64,000 nucleotides of DNA, taken from the NCBI GenBank assembly GCA_019973155.2, contig BPQB01000002.1, positions 1,116,001 to 1,180,000 on the forward strand, written 5' to 3'. This stretch comes from Phanerochaete sordida (lineage: Eukaryota > Basidiomycota > Agaricomycetes > Polyporales > Phanerochaetaceae). Shown here one piece after another: positions 28,326-38,073 of the stretch. The notes under the pieces are model-generated. The model was given only the letters and a program-made list of their open reading frames with translations, searched no databases and was not told where the DNA came from. Both the position numbers and the translations under genes were made by a program. Position 1 is the stretch's first letter. Each line of letters begins with the position of its first letter.

Positions 28326-31300
28326 ATGGGGAACGACAACGCGGACCTTGAGGACCGACACAACCTCCCCACGCCGGAGCCAGAGTCCCCCTCGCTCTCC
28401 CGCTCCCGCAAGCCATACAGCTTCTCCACTCTCTGTGCCACCGTCGAGAGCCCAAACTCCGACCACAAGGATCAACACGGCAGCTCCAGCGTCCCGATCT
28501 ACCAGACGGCTACCTTCAAGGGCGTTGGCGGAGAGTACGACTACAGCAGGAGTGGAAACCCGACGAGGACCCATCTCGGTGAGTTATCGAGTGACGCGAG
28601 TCCTATGAAAGTGCCGGTCATGACTGATCGACGGCTACTCAGAGCACCACCTGGCCAAGATATCGTCTGCGAACCATGCGTTCGTCGTCTCCTCCGGAAT
28701 GGCCGCTCTGGATGTCATCACCCGCATCTTGAAGCCGGGACAGGAAGTCATTGCCGGTGACGACCTGTACGGCGGCACGAACCGCCTGCTCACCTACATT
28801 CGCACACACATGGGAGTCGTGGTCCACCACGTCGACACCACCAACGCGTCTTCCGTGCTCCCGCACCTCACTCCTGGCAAGACTGCCATGGTGCTGCTGG
28901 AGAGCCCGACCAACCCTCTGCTGAAGATCGTCGACATTGCCGCCATCAGCTCCATGGTCAAGGAGAAGTGCCCGGACGCCGTCATTGTCGTGGACAACAC
29001 TATGATGAGCCCGTACCTCCAACGCCCGCTCGAGCATGGCGCGGACGTCGTCTACGACAGTGCTACCAAGTACCTCAGTGGGCACCACGACCTCATGGCT
29101 GGTGTGATCACCTGCAACAGGGACGACCTCGCCAAGGTGAGGCAGCTGCCGCATTTTTACGTTATCGCGTGCTCATGCTCGCTTACAGCAAATGGCTTTC
29201 ACCATTAACGCAGTCGGTAACGCTTTGACGCCATTCGATTCATTCCTGCTCCTGCGGGGCACGAAGACCCTTGCTATCCGCATGGACCGCCAGCAGTCTT
29301 CTGCCATGATCGTTGCCCAGATGCTGCAGCGTCTCGGCTTCGTCGTGCACTACCCTGGCCTTCCTGGGCACCCAGGTAAAGAGATCCACGAGCGCATTGC
29401 CGACGGCAAGTCATATATATTCAGTGTTTGGTTTCCTGAAACTGACATCCGTGCAGGCTATGGCGCTGTGCTGTCGTTCGAAACGGGTGACAAGGAACTC
29501 AGCGAGCGTATCGTCGGAGCCACCCGCCTGTGGGGAATTAGTGTCAGTTTCGGCGCCGTGAACAGTCTCATCAGCATGCCTTGCGTCATGTCGTACGTGC
29601 TTGTGCTCATCCCGGTTGCTGCCATCTTTCTCACGGCAATACAGGCACGCCTCTATTGACCCTGCGACGCGTGCTGCGCGCGGGCTTCCTGAGGACCTCA
29701 TTCGTCTCTGTGTCGGTATCGAGGACCCGAACGACCTTCTCGACGACCTCCGACACGCGCTTCTCAATGCCGGGGCTATTACCATGGCCGCAAACGACTT
29801 CGTCCGCATTCCCACCGCTGTGAACAAGGCTGTGGAGAAGCTTGCTCTCGGAGAGCTTCCGGTTGAGACCACTAGGCGCCGGGAGGACCAGGAGTGGTTT
29901 GTCAGCGCTCCCGGCAAGGTTATCCTCTTTGGCGAGCACGCCGTCGTGCACGGAGTCGTGAGTCGGCATACTTCCATCGTCTGCATTGTTGCTAAGGTGG
30001 CCTGTTCAGACTGCCGTTGCTGCTTCAGTCGACCTGCGCTGTTATGGCTTGACTTCACCTCGCCACGATAACAAGGTCTCAGTCCACTTCACCAATATCG
30101 AGGACTATCGCCACGAATGGGATCTCGATGCCTTGCCTTGGGATGCGGTCTCGCCTGTGCCGCCAGGGGATGATCACCCAGAGAACCTCGATCAGCGGTT
30201 GCTACAGGCAATCCACGAGCGCGCCCTGCCGCCTGCCCACAAGATGCCACCCAAGGCTCATGCGGCTGCAGTGGCCTTCCTGTACCTCTACATGACGATG
30301 ACGCACGGCGGTGAGCGGCCGTCCTTCACCTTCACTGCCCGTTCCACCCTGCCAGTGGGTGCCGGCCTGGGCTCGTCGGCAGCGTTCTCGGCCTGTGTCG
30401 CCACCGCGCTTCTGCTCCTCCACCAGCGCATCGAGCTGCCCTCGCTTCCGCCGCGGAGCCGCGCGCCGTCGTTCTCTAGCCCCGGACACGTGCACATCTC
30501 GCACCAGGGCCGGCGCGCGATCCCGCCCGCCATCGCGGACGAGATCAACCGGTGGGCGTTCGTCTCCGAGAAGGTGCTGCACGGCAACCCGAGCGGCGTT
30601 GACAACGCGATCGTGGTCTTCGGCGGCGCGCTGGCATACACGAAGCCAGGGTTCGGACGCAAGAGCGGCATGGAGAAGATCCACGGGTATGTGCTTGGTT
30701 GCCTATCAGCGCGTGGCGATGAGGAATCTGACCATCGAGCGTGCAGCTTCAAGTCCCTGCGGTTCTTGCTCACCGACTCCAGGATCGGACGAGATACGAA
30801 GGCCCTCGTGGCGCGGGTTGCGCAGCGGAAGCTCGAGGTGAGTTCGGCTCCCGGCTTCCAAACGACCGGTGCTTGACGATCTCCGTAGGAGCCGCACGTG
30901 GTCAACAGCATGTTCGAGGCGATCCAAAGCATCGCCGACGAGGCGCGGCGTGCGCTGGACGACCCTGAGCTTCCCCGGCAGGAGCTCCTCAACGCGCTTT
31001 CGGTATGTCACCTACCCGCGTGCCGTCGCGCTGCTGACGCTTACACGCCGCGCGCAGGCCCTCATCGAGGAGAACCACAGCTACCTCGCGTCGCTCGGCG
31101 TCTCGCACGACACTCTCGAGCTCATCCGGCTCAAGTGCTCCTCGGCGCCCTACAACCTGAGCACGAAGCTCACCGGCGCAGGCGGCGGCGGCTGCGCCGT
31201 CACGCTCGTGCCCGACGGTGCGTGTCCTCCCTCCTCCCGATATCCGGAAGCCCGGCGTCTGATACGTGCCCCGCAGAGTTCCCGGCGTCCGACCTCGCGG

Positions 31301-31545
31301 CGCTCGCGCGCGAGCTCGCCGCGGCGGACTTCGACCCGTACTTCACCGCCGTCGGCGGCTCCGGCCTCGGCATCCTCTCGCCCTACGACCACGGCGGCAC
31401 CGCGCGCGCGGGGGCGCTGCTCACGCCCCCCGAGACGCCTGCTGCGGGCCCCGTCAAGACGCCGCTCCGTGACGCGTTCGCGGCCGTCGGCAACGAGGAG
31501 CTCGGCAAGTGGGCGGAGGAACGCGGCCGCTGGCTGTTTGTCTAG
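28326..31545 (+). CDS. Cystathionine beta-lyase fused to mevalonate kinase (bifunctional, ~900 aa)
   Basis: One reading frame encodes two complete enzymes. The N-terminal half is a PLP enzyme of methionine synthesis (cystathionine to homocysteine): SVPIYQTATFKG, YDYSRSGNPTRTHLEHHLAK, SSGMAALDV, DNTMMSPYLQRP, the PLP lysine in SATKYLSGHHDLM, and the C-terminal SMPCVMSHASIDPATRAARG, LPEDLIRLCVGIEDPNDLLD. Instead of stopping, the exon continues through a roughly 40-residue linker into WFVSAPGKVILFGEHAVVHG, the start of mevalonate kinase (step four of the isoprenoid pathway). Kinase motifs follow: LPVGAGLGSSAA, GNPSGVDNAI with the catalytic Asp, and STKLTGAGGGGCAVTL. Stop TAG 31543-31545. Nine introns, all restoring frame, including a GC-AG intron at 29406-29456. 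The two halves share one exon (about 29644-29958) with no stop in frame. An ATG in strong context (ACCATGG, 29784) could give separate kinase initiation. Confidence 0.93.
29406..29456 (+). other. GC-AG intron in the cystathionine beta-lyase part
   Basis: 51 nt, donor GCAAGT, branch ACTGACA, acceptor GTGCAG. Its length is a multiple of three and it has no stop, so retention would insert 17 residues. Family comparison (IADG directly before GAVLSFETGD) indicates removal. Confidence 0.65.
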
Positions 31546-31971
31546 GCGCGGCCGCAACGTCGCGCCTTCGATGATTTGGAAGATGTCTGCGTTCATGTAT
31601 CGATGCGGATGTACCAATGTGTAGTGTGTAATAGTAGGAAGAAATCTGTGCTTCCGCTTGCTTTCAAACGACAGCGAACGTTTATATACCTGCAAGCGTG
31701 AAAAAGAAGTGGCTCTTGGCAGGCCACTATCCCGTATTGCGTTACACAGCAGGCTCAATGCCTCAGCAGAGGTGCAATCACTGCAGGCGAGATGCAACGA
31801 TTTGCTGGTTACGGGCTCCCAGGACCAGCGGAAGCAAATGGATGAGCACTCAAAGTAGACCAGGTCGTGATGCGGAACCGGACAGGCATGGTGCCGGACG
31901 CAATAAATATTATTTGTGTTTTTGTGTCTGACCAGCAGACTGCTTTTTCGTCTGACCAGCAGACGGTGCAT
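31546..31971. other. Intergenic between convergent genes
   Basis: 3' regions of the fusion gene and of the minus-strand gene ending at 31972. Contains the short direct repeat noted separately. Confidence 0.5.
31926..31964. repeat. Two direct copies of a 15-nt unit
   Basis: GTCTGACCAGCAGAC occurs at 31926-31940 and 31950-31964 with nine bases between. Each unit begins GTCTG and ends CAGAC, so each can also fold on itself. It lies just past the stop of the minus-strand gene, where it would be in a 3' UTR. Confidence 0.7.
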
Positions 31972-32642
31972 CTAGCACGACAGGGACAGGTGGGATCGAA
32001 CGGACTCAACAAGAGGCGGTGGATGCTCGATGTGCATCTCCAGCGTCGCCTCCTGGAATCGTGGGATATCGAAGCCCAGCCCTGCGCGGTCGTTGCACGG
32101 AGCCCAATCGCCCCGCTCGTGCGCCAGCCTCAACAGGTTCCCCCAGCCCCGTCCGGCTGTGAGGGTGATGCCGAGGTCGGGCGACCAGCCCTGCATGGGC
32201 TTGGCCTTGGGCGCAGGCGGCACCGGACGCGTCCAACGCACTGGGACGCGGTGCGAGATGCACATGGCAATCTCCAGCACGTCTGGCGTCGACGGCGGCG
32301 AGGCGGGGTCGAAGAAGAACTCGGGGGTGAAGTACGGCGTGGGCACCGGCGGGGGTGTCACCGCGTCCTCGTTCTCGTCCTCGCCGATGACGAGCAGAGG
32401 AAGCGACAACTGGAGCGGCTCCCCCCGGTTATCCCGCAGGATGCGGAATGTGACGCCTCGCTCGACTAGTGCAGGATGATAAGCAAGACGCTACTATGAC
32501 GCGAGTTGAAGAGGTCCTTACCATGTCCCCGAGCATTCTTCACGTCCCAGCGGTGCGTTCGGCGGCACCAGTGATGAAGCAACCGGAACCGAGCCTCTTT
32601 GACCTCGCAGGGATGCGGGTACACGACCTCCATGTGATGCAT
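31972..32642 (-). CDS. Protein of unknown function
   Basis: Not recognised. Two exons give about 200 aa: MHHMEVVYPHPCEVKEARFR from 32642 (Met at 32633 also possible), LLHHWCRRTHRWDVKNARGH, then a GTAAGG...ACTAG intron of about 55 nt, then VERGVTFRILRDNRGEPLQL, SLPLLVIGEDENEDAVT and a Pro-rich stretch, VLEIAMCISHRVPVRW, GWSPDLGITLTAGRGWGNLL and the end SVRSHLSLSC. The intron restores frame, and amino acid text on both sides looks folded rather than random. No signal peptide or transmembrane helix. Convergent with the lyase-kinase gene. No function is proposed. Confidence 0.65.
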
Positions 32643-33388
32643 GATGTGCGATGGTGTGTGTAGAGGGAAGACGAAGTTATGGTCGTAAGTCGCTAAGTGT
32701 CGCGCGTTTTATGCGTTTCTTGACGTTGCACATGTTTGCCTGCTCATCCACTAGCGGAGCCGATGGAGGGTGCGATTTGGTTGCGTCGACCCGCGCTGCG
32801 GTCCGAAATTTCTTTCGCGACTGAGCGTCGAGGGCGGACGTCGCACACTGGAACGCTGTTGTGTCGATCGACTGGCGGATCCGAGGGCTTCTCGCGGCCA
32901 GCCCACGTTAGGCAGGTGTAGTGGTTGGGATTAAAATCGTCCCGTGGCTGGCCTCGGTGTGACGTTCGCGACTTTGGAGCTCGCGTCCAAGTATCCCGGA
33001 GCTGTTTTCCCAAACGATGACGCGTATGCGCTTAGAATGATACCCGTCAAGTGCAGCTACGTCTTGACCATAGAAGAGCTGCCGTCTTGCTTAGCGTGTA
33101 CAACCCTCAAGATGGCTGTGTAATTCAGCCTCGATTATAACGCGGATATGGCGAAGATATGGACGCATTATAATCGAGACTGGATTCTACAGCCATTGTG
33201 TCCGACCGTCTCTTGAAACAGCCGCACTGACATTCCGAAGCCCCACTGTAGTCGCCTCGTTGAAGGACGAAAGCTGGTCTTCCGCTGCTTGTTGAGTAGC
33301 CCTTGAACTGCATAAAAGGCGGGGTGGTTCCCGAAGTCAAGTCCCAAAATTCTTTAGCTACCCTGCCTAACCGCACCAGTTAGACATT
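32643..33388. other. Intergenic divergent region with an inverted repeat
   Basis: Between two divergent start codons. The main visible structure is the hairpin at 33112-33196. No gene was recognised. Confidence 0.5.
33112..33196. repeat. 85-bp imperfect inverted repeat (33-bp arms)
   Basis: The arms 33112-33144 and 33164-33196 are reverse complements with about five mismatches, sharing ATGGCTGT at the outer end and CTCGATTATAA at the inner end; the loop is 19 nt. It could be a foldback element remnant or a hairpin RNA. No clear target duplication flanks it. Confidence 0.7.
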
Positions 33389-34081
33389 ATGACCCTCTCA
33401 TTTGATACACCTTACCTGGCTGGCCCAGGCGACGAGGCCATCACGGACTTCAAGTCCCGCGATGCCACTCGAACACCCATCCCCTCCCTCCATTCACCCA
33501 CGGCCTCAAGGCGGGTGAGAGTCACCGCCGTCGTCAGCACGCGTCCCGACGGCAGCCAGTTTACTGCGTACGAGGTCGAGGAGCTCCCCGACTATGCCGA
33601 GCAGTCCGGCTCGCCCCCCCTACTGGGCTGTCGCCGCAGCCGCTCGCAGTCGTCCATCCGGAGCGACGAGCTGTCTCCGCGCACGCCATCGCCCTCCATC
33701 TTCGGCTCGTCCATATCGATGTCGCCCATGACGCCTCCCGGGGCGCCGCGCATCGGCTGCCTTCCTTCGCCAAAGCTGGAGGACGAACAACTGGTGTTCC
33801 CATACCCAGAGTGGGCGGCGTTCGACTCGGACTCGTCGTGCAGCAAGGCAGTGCACCTTACGAACGCACTCCGTTTCGAGCCGTTCGCTGATGACGAACA
33901 ATCGCACTACTATCTTCCGACGAACTTGCTCTCTCCGCATCTGGAAATGAGCGAAACTGAGTTCAAGGAGTCAGTACATCGGTGGACCGAGAGGAGGAAG
34001 AACGGACGGGCTCACGAGGAGGCGGAAGACGAGGAGGAGAGTGGGGAAGAATATGAAGACGAGGATGAGGACGCTGATTAA
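33389..34081 (+). CDS. Acidic-tailed protein of unknown function
   Basis: Single exon, 230 aa. Start MTLSFDTPYLAGPGDEAITD at 33389. The N-terminal half is Ser/Pro/Arg-rich with many SP and TP sites (ELSPRTPSPSIFGSS, MSPMTPPGAP), typical of a disordered phosphoprotein. A more ordered middle reads PYPEWAAFDSDSSCSKAVHL and NALRFEPFADDEQSHYYLPT. The C-terminus is strongly acidic (EEAEDEEESGEEYEDEDEDA). No signal peptide or membrane helix. No family recognised. The frame being open throughout with a sensible start, in a genome where most genes have introns, is the main support; the coding bias in the middle part argues it is real. Confidence 0.65.
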   Translation: MTLSFDTPYLAGPGDEAITDFKSRDATRTPIPSLHSPTASRRVRVTAVVSTRPDGSQFTAYEVEELPDYAEQSGSPPLLGCRRSRSQSSIRSDELSPRTPSPSIFGSSISMSPMTPPGAPRIGCLPSPKLEDEQLVFPYPEWAAFDSDSSCSKAVHLTNALRFEPFADDEQSHYYLPTNLLSPHLEMSETEFKESVHRWTERRKNGRAHEEAEDEEESGEEYEDEDEDAD

Positions 34082-34230
34082 GGCGTCGTAGTCTGCTGGC
34101 AGAAGATGGCAACTCAGTATAATATCGCGCCGCTGGTTATCACGAACACTCTGTTGAATATAACGATCACGATTAATGTCATGGATACTATAGTACAACG
34201 ACTTCATTGTTGGTCAACAACCTGAAGAAC

Positions 34231-36182
34231 CTAGTGAGCGCATCTGCACGAAGCATCATCGAGCCCAAGGCATTGTAAGAACCTCCGATACGTCACATCG
34301 CACTCTCGATCGTCCATGTACTTCCACAGAAGGTCTTGCGACTCGGCAGCGAGCTCGAGATTGTTGTCCTTCAGCGCCTTGAGATGAATTGCGTGAATGG
34401 AGTTGAGCTGCGCATAAGTGACGTTGATGGTCTTCCGGAAGAGATCGTTCAATGCAGCGAGCCAGGTGTCCGCGAGCTCGCGGAAGCCCGGGGCAGCGAA
34501 CTGGAAGAGCGCGTCGTGGTACTCGCCCATCGTCCGCTTCCTGTCGGCACGCCCGCTCTGGGCCTCGAGCAGCCAGTCGTCAGGCAGGCGCAGGACGTGG
34601 TGTTCAGGCTCAAAGCCGGCGCAGAACGCGGCGAGGGCGTAGTAGAACGACTCGAGGTCGTGCCGGTAGAAGTGCTCGCCCGTCCACCAGGAGGCGTAGA
34701 AGTCTGCCGACATGAAGGGTCGCGAGCCGAAGCGCTTGCGGTCGCTGCGTGGCTGATTCCTCGGGATGGGCGCGCCCGCGAGGTCCCAGTCGCCGAGGAC
34801 GCCGTGTATCTCTCCGTCGCGCTCTGCAATCATGATATTCTCCAGGTTGATGTCCATCTGCAGGATGTTCGCAATCTCATATACCCAGTGATGTGCTGTC
34901 GCAAATGAGCGTAAGCATCGGTTGCGATGGAAGGCCGTGCCGACTTGCCTTGTATAACATCCAGGAACACGATCTTGAACTCCTCCACGTCGCCGACCGT
35001 GGTTATGGGTAGATACTCCTCCATGACTTGCAAACGGAAGATACGCTCTTCAGACGGAAGAGGGAGACCAAAGGCAGCTCGTGGGAGGCCACAGTCCTCC
35101 ATCGATAGGTCCAATGAGCATTTCAGCTCAGGGACGGACGGGAGATACTGAGGCTTGTGCTTCTTGAGCGTCCGTCGCACAGCCCGAATGATCTGGTCCT
35201 CCGCATGGTGACGGACAGGTGGCCAAGAGACCTTGACGGCGAGAGGCTCAGAGCCAAAGAGCTGCTTTGTCTTCCCCGTGGCCAATGCGCTGAACACCGC
35301 CGTTCCCCGGCCGACGACAGTAGTGGTGGTGAGCGGTACTTCCTCGTCGCCCGCACATCGGAGCGTGATAGCGTCCAGCTCGACACCTTCCGGGTCGAGA
35401 ACGCCCTCGGCGTCCAGACGGGCCTTTCGGAAGTCGACCTCCTCGGGAGACGTAAAAGTAATGAGGGGGCAGATGCCCATGGGGGTGACGGCGGCTTTCG
35501 CGATGGCTAGCCCAGCTGTCCAAAGATGGTATGGTTCGAGGAAGATGTTGAAGGCTTGCGACTGGACTATGCCCATCCGGTCGACATACCAGAAAGTGGC
35601 CTCGTGGTCGCGGATAACGATGCCGCTCGTGTAGTCGCGTGCGTTGGACGACATCAGGGGGAGGATGTATTCCAGCGTCTGGAGTTCAGCCTCGGTGGGC
35701 CCGTCCTTCCGGGACGAGTTGGAGCCAGAGGCCACCGGCCGCTGGACACACTCGTCCGAGGAAGGCTCGTCGCTCTTGATAATATGGACGAAGGCCTTCG
35801 CGCGATGCCAGCGTGTTCGGCGGATGCACCTGACCTCCTTCCAATCTTGCGTTTGCATGTCCAGAGTGTATGCCGAAGACGTCGCCTCCCTCCACGCATC
35901 TTGCGCCTCATCCAGCTCTCCTTCGGTGGGGGACTCGAGCTTCGTTCTTCTGAGGATACGCTCATCATAGCAACCAAGTAATCCTAACACGCGTTGTTAG
36001 CATGGCCTCCGCCGCAGTGGGCGCCTGGACGTACTTCGGAGAGGTTTGGGGAGACTGAGCTGAACGTCTGGGGACAGCCTATGCGCATCGACTTCGCCTC
36101 GCCAGACGTGGCGTACGAAGTCTTCTACGTTGTGGTTGCGGTGGATGTTGCCCTCAAGGGGACGGAGAATCCGTGGCTTCAT
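34231..36182 (-). CDS. FunK1-type fungal protein kinase
   Basis: Member of the FunK1 kinases expanded in mushrooms, roughly 600 aa. Reading from 36182: MKPRILRPLEGNIHRNHNVE, DFVRHVWRG, then after an intron DERILRRTKLESPTEGELDE, LPLMSSNARDYTSGIVIRDH, EATFWYVDRMGIVQS, GICPLITFTSP, LAVKVSWPPVRHHAEDQII (with the ATP-binding Lys) and VMEEYLPITTV. A GC-AG intron (34896-34948) joins VFLDVIQ to AHHWVYEIANILQ. The catalytic loop is QMDINLENIM: the Asp and Asn are kept but HRD has become QMD. The metal motif is GDWDLAG; FMSADFYASWW and HDLESFYYALAAFC follow, as in this family. Ends DDASCRCAH. The N-terminus is uncertain; another exon may lie at 36245-36428. Confidence 0.85.
34896..34948 (-). other. GC-AG intron of the FunK1 kinase gene
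   Basis: 53 nt, donor GCAAGT, acceptor GACAG. It is needed to join the upstream kinase frame to the catalytic-loop frame, which lie in different phases. Confidence 0.75.
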
Positions 36183-36724
36183 CTCAGCTGTAGAGGGAAA
36201 GTTAGACCCAAATGCGACAGTTTGATGTGGTCGTCCTGATACTCACAGAGTTCGGACGCGTGGCTGAAGAAGGCGGTTAAGATGGTCGTCGCAGAACAAG
36301 TTGGTCTTGAGCCGCTGGACTGTCGGGTCAAGTGGCCGTGGTCCAATTATGCGAACAAACACGCACAATGCGTGCCGGCCACGTGCAGCGCCTTGTCTGA
36401 AGCAAAAAGGGAGCCAACAAGGGACCAAAGCAGAAATAGCGGACGCTTACATCTTCATGATCTTTATCTGCCAACTCCAGCCCTGCCAGGATAATGCCGT
36501 TCGCTTACCAGCCGACGCAATTCAGTCATCACGGCATGCACAGCGCGCAGACAACGGGTTCCTCCAGGAAATGAAACCGTGTTCTGTACAGTACGTGCAA
36601 AGTCCAATACCGCTCGGGAAGGTAGGAGAGACCGTGGTTGCAGGAGCGCAGTCGTCGAAGTCCGGACACGCCTTCAGCTCTAACTGTATTTTGGGAAGGT
36701 GCAGACAGGGCCGTGTGCGTGCAA
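36183..36724. other. Intergenic, possible 5' exon of the FunK1 gene
   Basis: A minus-strand frame at 36243-36428 (containing RLKTNLFCDDHLNRLLQP) resembles the start of FunK1 proteins and ends at a GTGAGT donor, but the phase with the next exon did not work in my reading. Otherwise nothing was seen. Confidence 0.35.
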
Positions 36725-37378
36725 TTACTGGATGTTGTATCCTACGAGGCTTCTCCGTCCAATGATCTCTCCAATCTACGCGACAGTCAGTGTACGCCCT
36801 CAAGGTCGCGACGCGGCGACAGCACGGATACTCACCTTGAAGATACCGTACGCCTCCAGAGCGTAAACACCAATCTTGGCGTATTCGCCAGTGCGGAAGA
36901 CCTCCCTCCAGTACCCCGGGTTGCTGGCGCGAGACCATATTGTGTTGTACGCGTTTTGGACGGTGGAAAGGGAAGGAGGCTGCAGGCGCTCTGCGACGTA
37001 GATCTGCTTGAGGAACTCGCGTGCGACCTGGAAGTTGTAGACAAGGGGTTCGCGGTAAGCTGTGACAGTTGCAGCGGAGGGTGCCAAACACGAGCGGAGG
37101 TAACAGATGCGCCGAGAGGTATCGTGAGTCAACGCGGTTCGCATGCACGGGTCATGGCACGCACCACCGAAGAGGTTACCGAGCTTGTCGCCAAAGGGAC
37201 CCAGGAACTTCTTGCCCGACTCGACCGCCTGGCCGGCGTACTTCTGGGCAGATGCGAGCGCGTCCTGTGCCTTCTTCTGGGCCGCCTCGGTGCTGGGGTT
37301 GGTGGACGCAAAGCGCGCCTGCTGGAAGCGGAGACGATGCCTCAGGGGCTGGGCGATGCGGGAAGCAGGGCGGACCAT
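36725..37378 (-). CDS. ATP20: Mitochondrial ATP synthase subunit g (Atp20-like)
   Basis: Small membrane subunit of F1Fo-ATP synthase that promotes dimerisation and cristae shape. Start MVRPASRIAQPLRHRLRFQQ at 37378 looks like a mitochondrial presequence. Then ARFASTNPSTEAAQKKAQDA, GKKFLGPFGDKLGNLFG, an intron of about 115 nt, AYREPLVYNFQVAREFLKQI, YVAERLQPPSLSTVQNAYNT, GYWREVFRTGEYAKIGVYAL and EAYGIFK. A last intron (GTGAGT...GCGTAG) leads to IGEIIGRRSLVGYNIQ and TAA at 36725-36727. WREVFRTGEYAKIGVYALEA with the following GEIIGRRSxVGY is diagnostic. About 155 aa. Divergent from the urate oxidase gene. Confidence 0.92.
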
Positions 37379-38073
37379 GGTTGGAATGGTCGGCGACGCC
37401 TGTGACGGTGAGAGGGAGGGAGGTATAAAGACGTCGACGACGACGGGAACGGTGACGAGCCAACCACTGGAAAAAGGCGGGTCCCGGGACAGGCCGTCCC
37501 GCCACGTGCGCCTGCGGAGGTAGCGGGCGGCTCCCCCGGCCGGCGTTCTCTCCCTTCCTCTTCCCCGTGCTCACACATCCTCGACGTCGTTTCCCACTCT
37601 CCTGGCGCCGTGCAGCTCGCCTACAATGTCGCAATCAAATGGTTCATATTACTCCTTCCTGACTGCCACCTCAAAGTACACGATGCTATGCGGCTGAAGC
37701 TCGAGTTGGGACGTTTCAGCCTACGTCGTGAGCACTCCTGTTCTGAATCAACGCCCAGCCTCCACCACATAGAGGCCTTTCTCACAGAGAACCTTTGCTG
37801 AGACATGTGCATATGTTGAGACCATTCGAGACTGGCGGAGGCCCATTCGACCGCAGCGCTCTTCCGCGCATGACTCCTTATCTCCCTCGGCATATCCGCA
37901 TATCCTCTGCGCCGCCGCCGCCGCGTCCCTCAATCAGCCCAGCCCGATCGCGCCATAGGGATCGATATATGTAGCACACGCTCCTTGCGTCCCAGTCGGC
38001 CGTTTCGTGACTCCCGCTCAGCCCTAAGCACCGTCCAGACTAGCGGATCCAGCCTCCCACAACCTATCCCCAG
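37379..38073. promoter_or_regulatory. Divergent promoter region, ATP synthase g / urate oxidase
   Basis: 695 bp between opposed start codons. No open frame of interest was found. Confidence 0.45.

Noticed and set aside
36243..36428. Minus-strand exon as the true 5' end of the FunK1 gene
   Set aside because: Text resembles the family but the GTGAGT splice to the next exon gave the wrong phase, so it is not included in the model.
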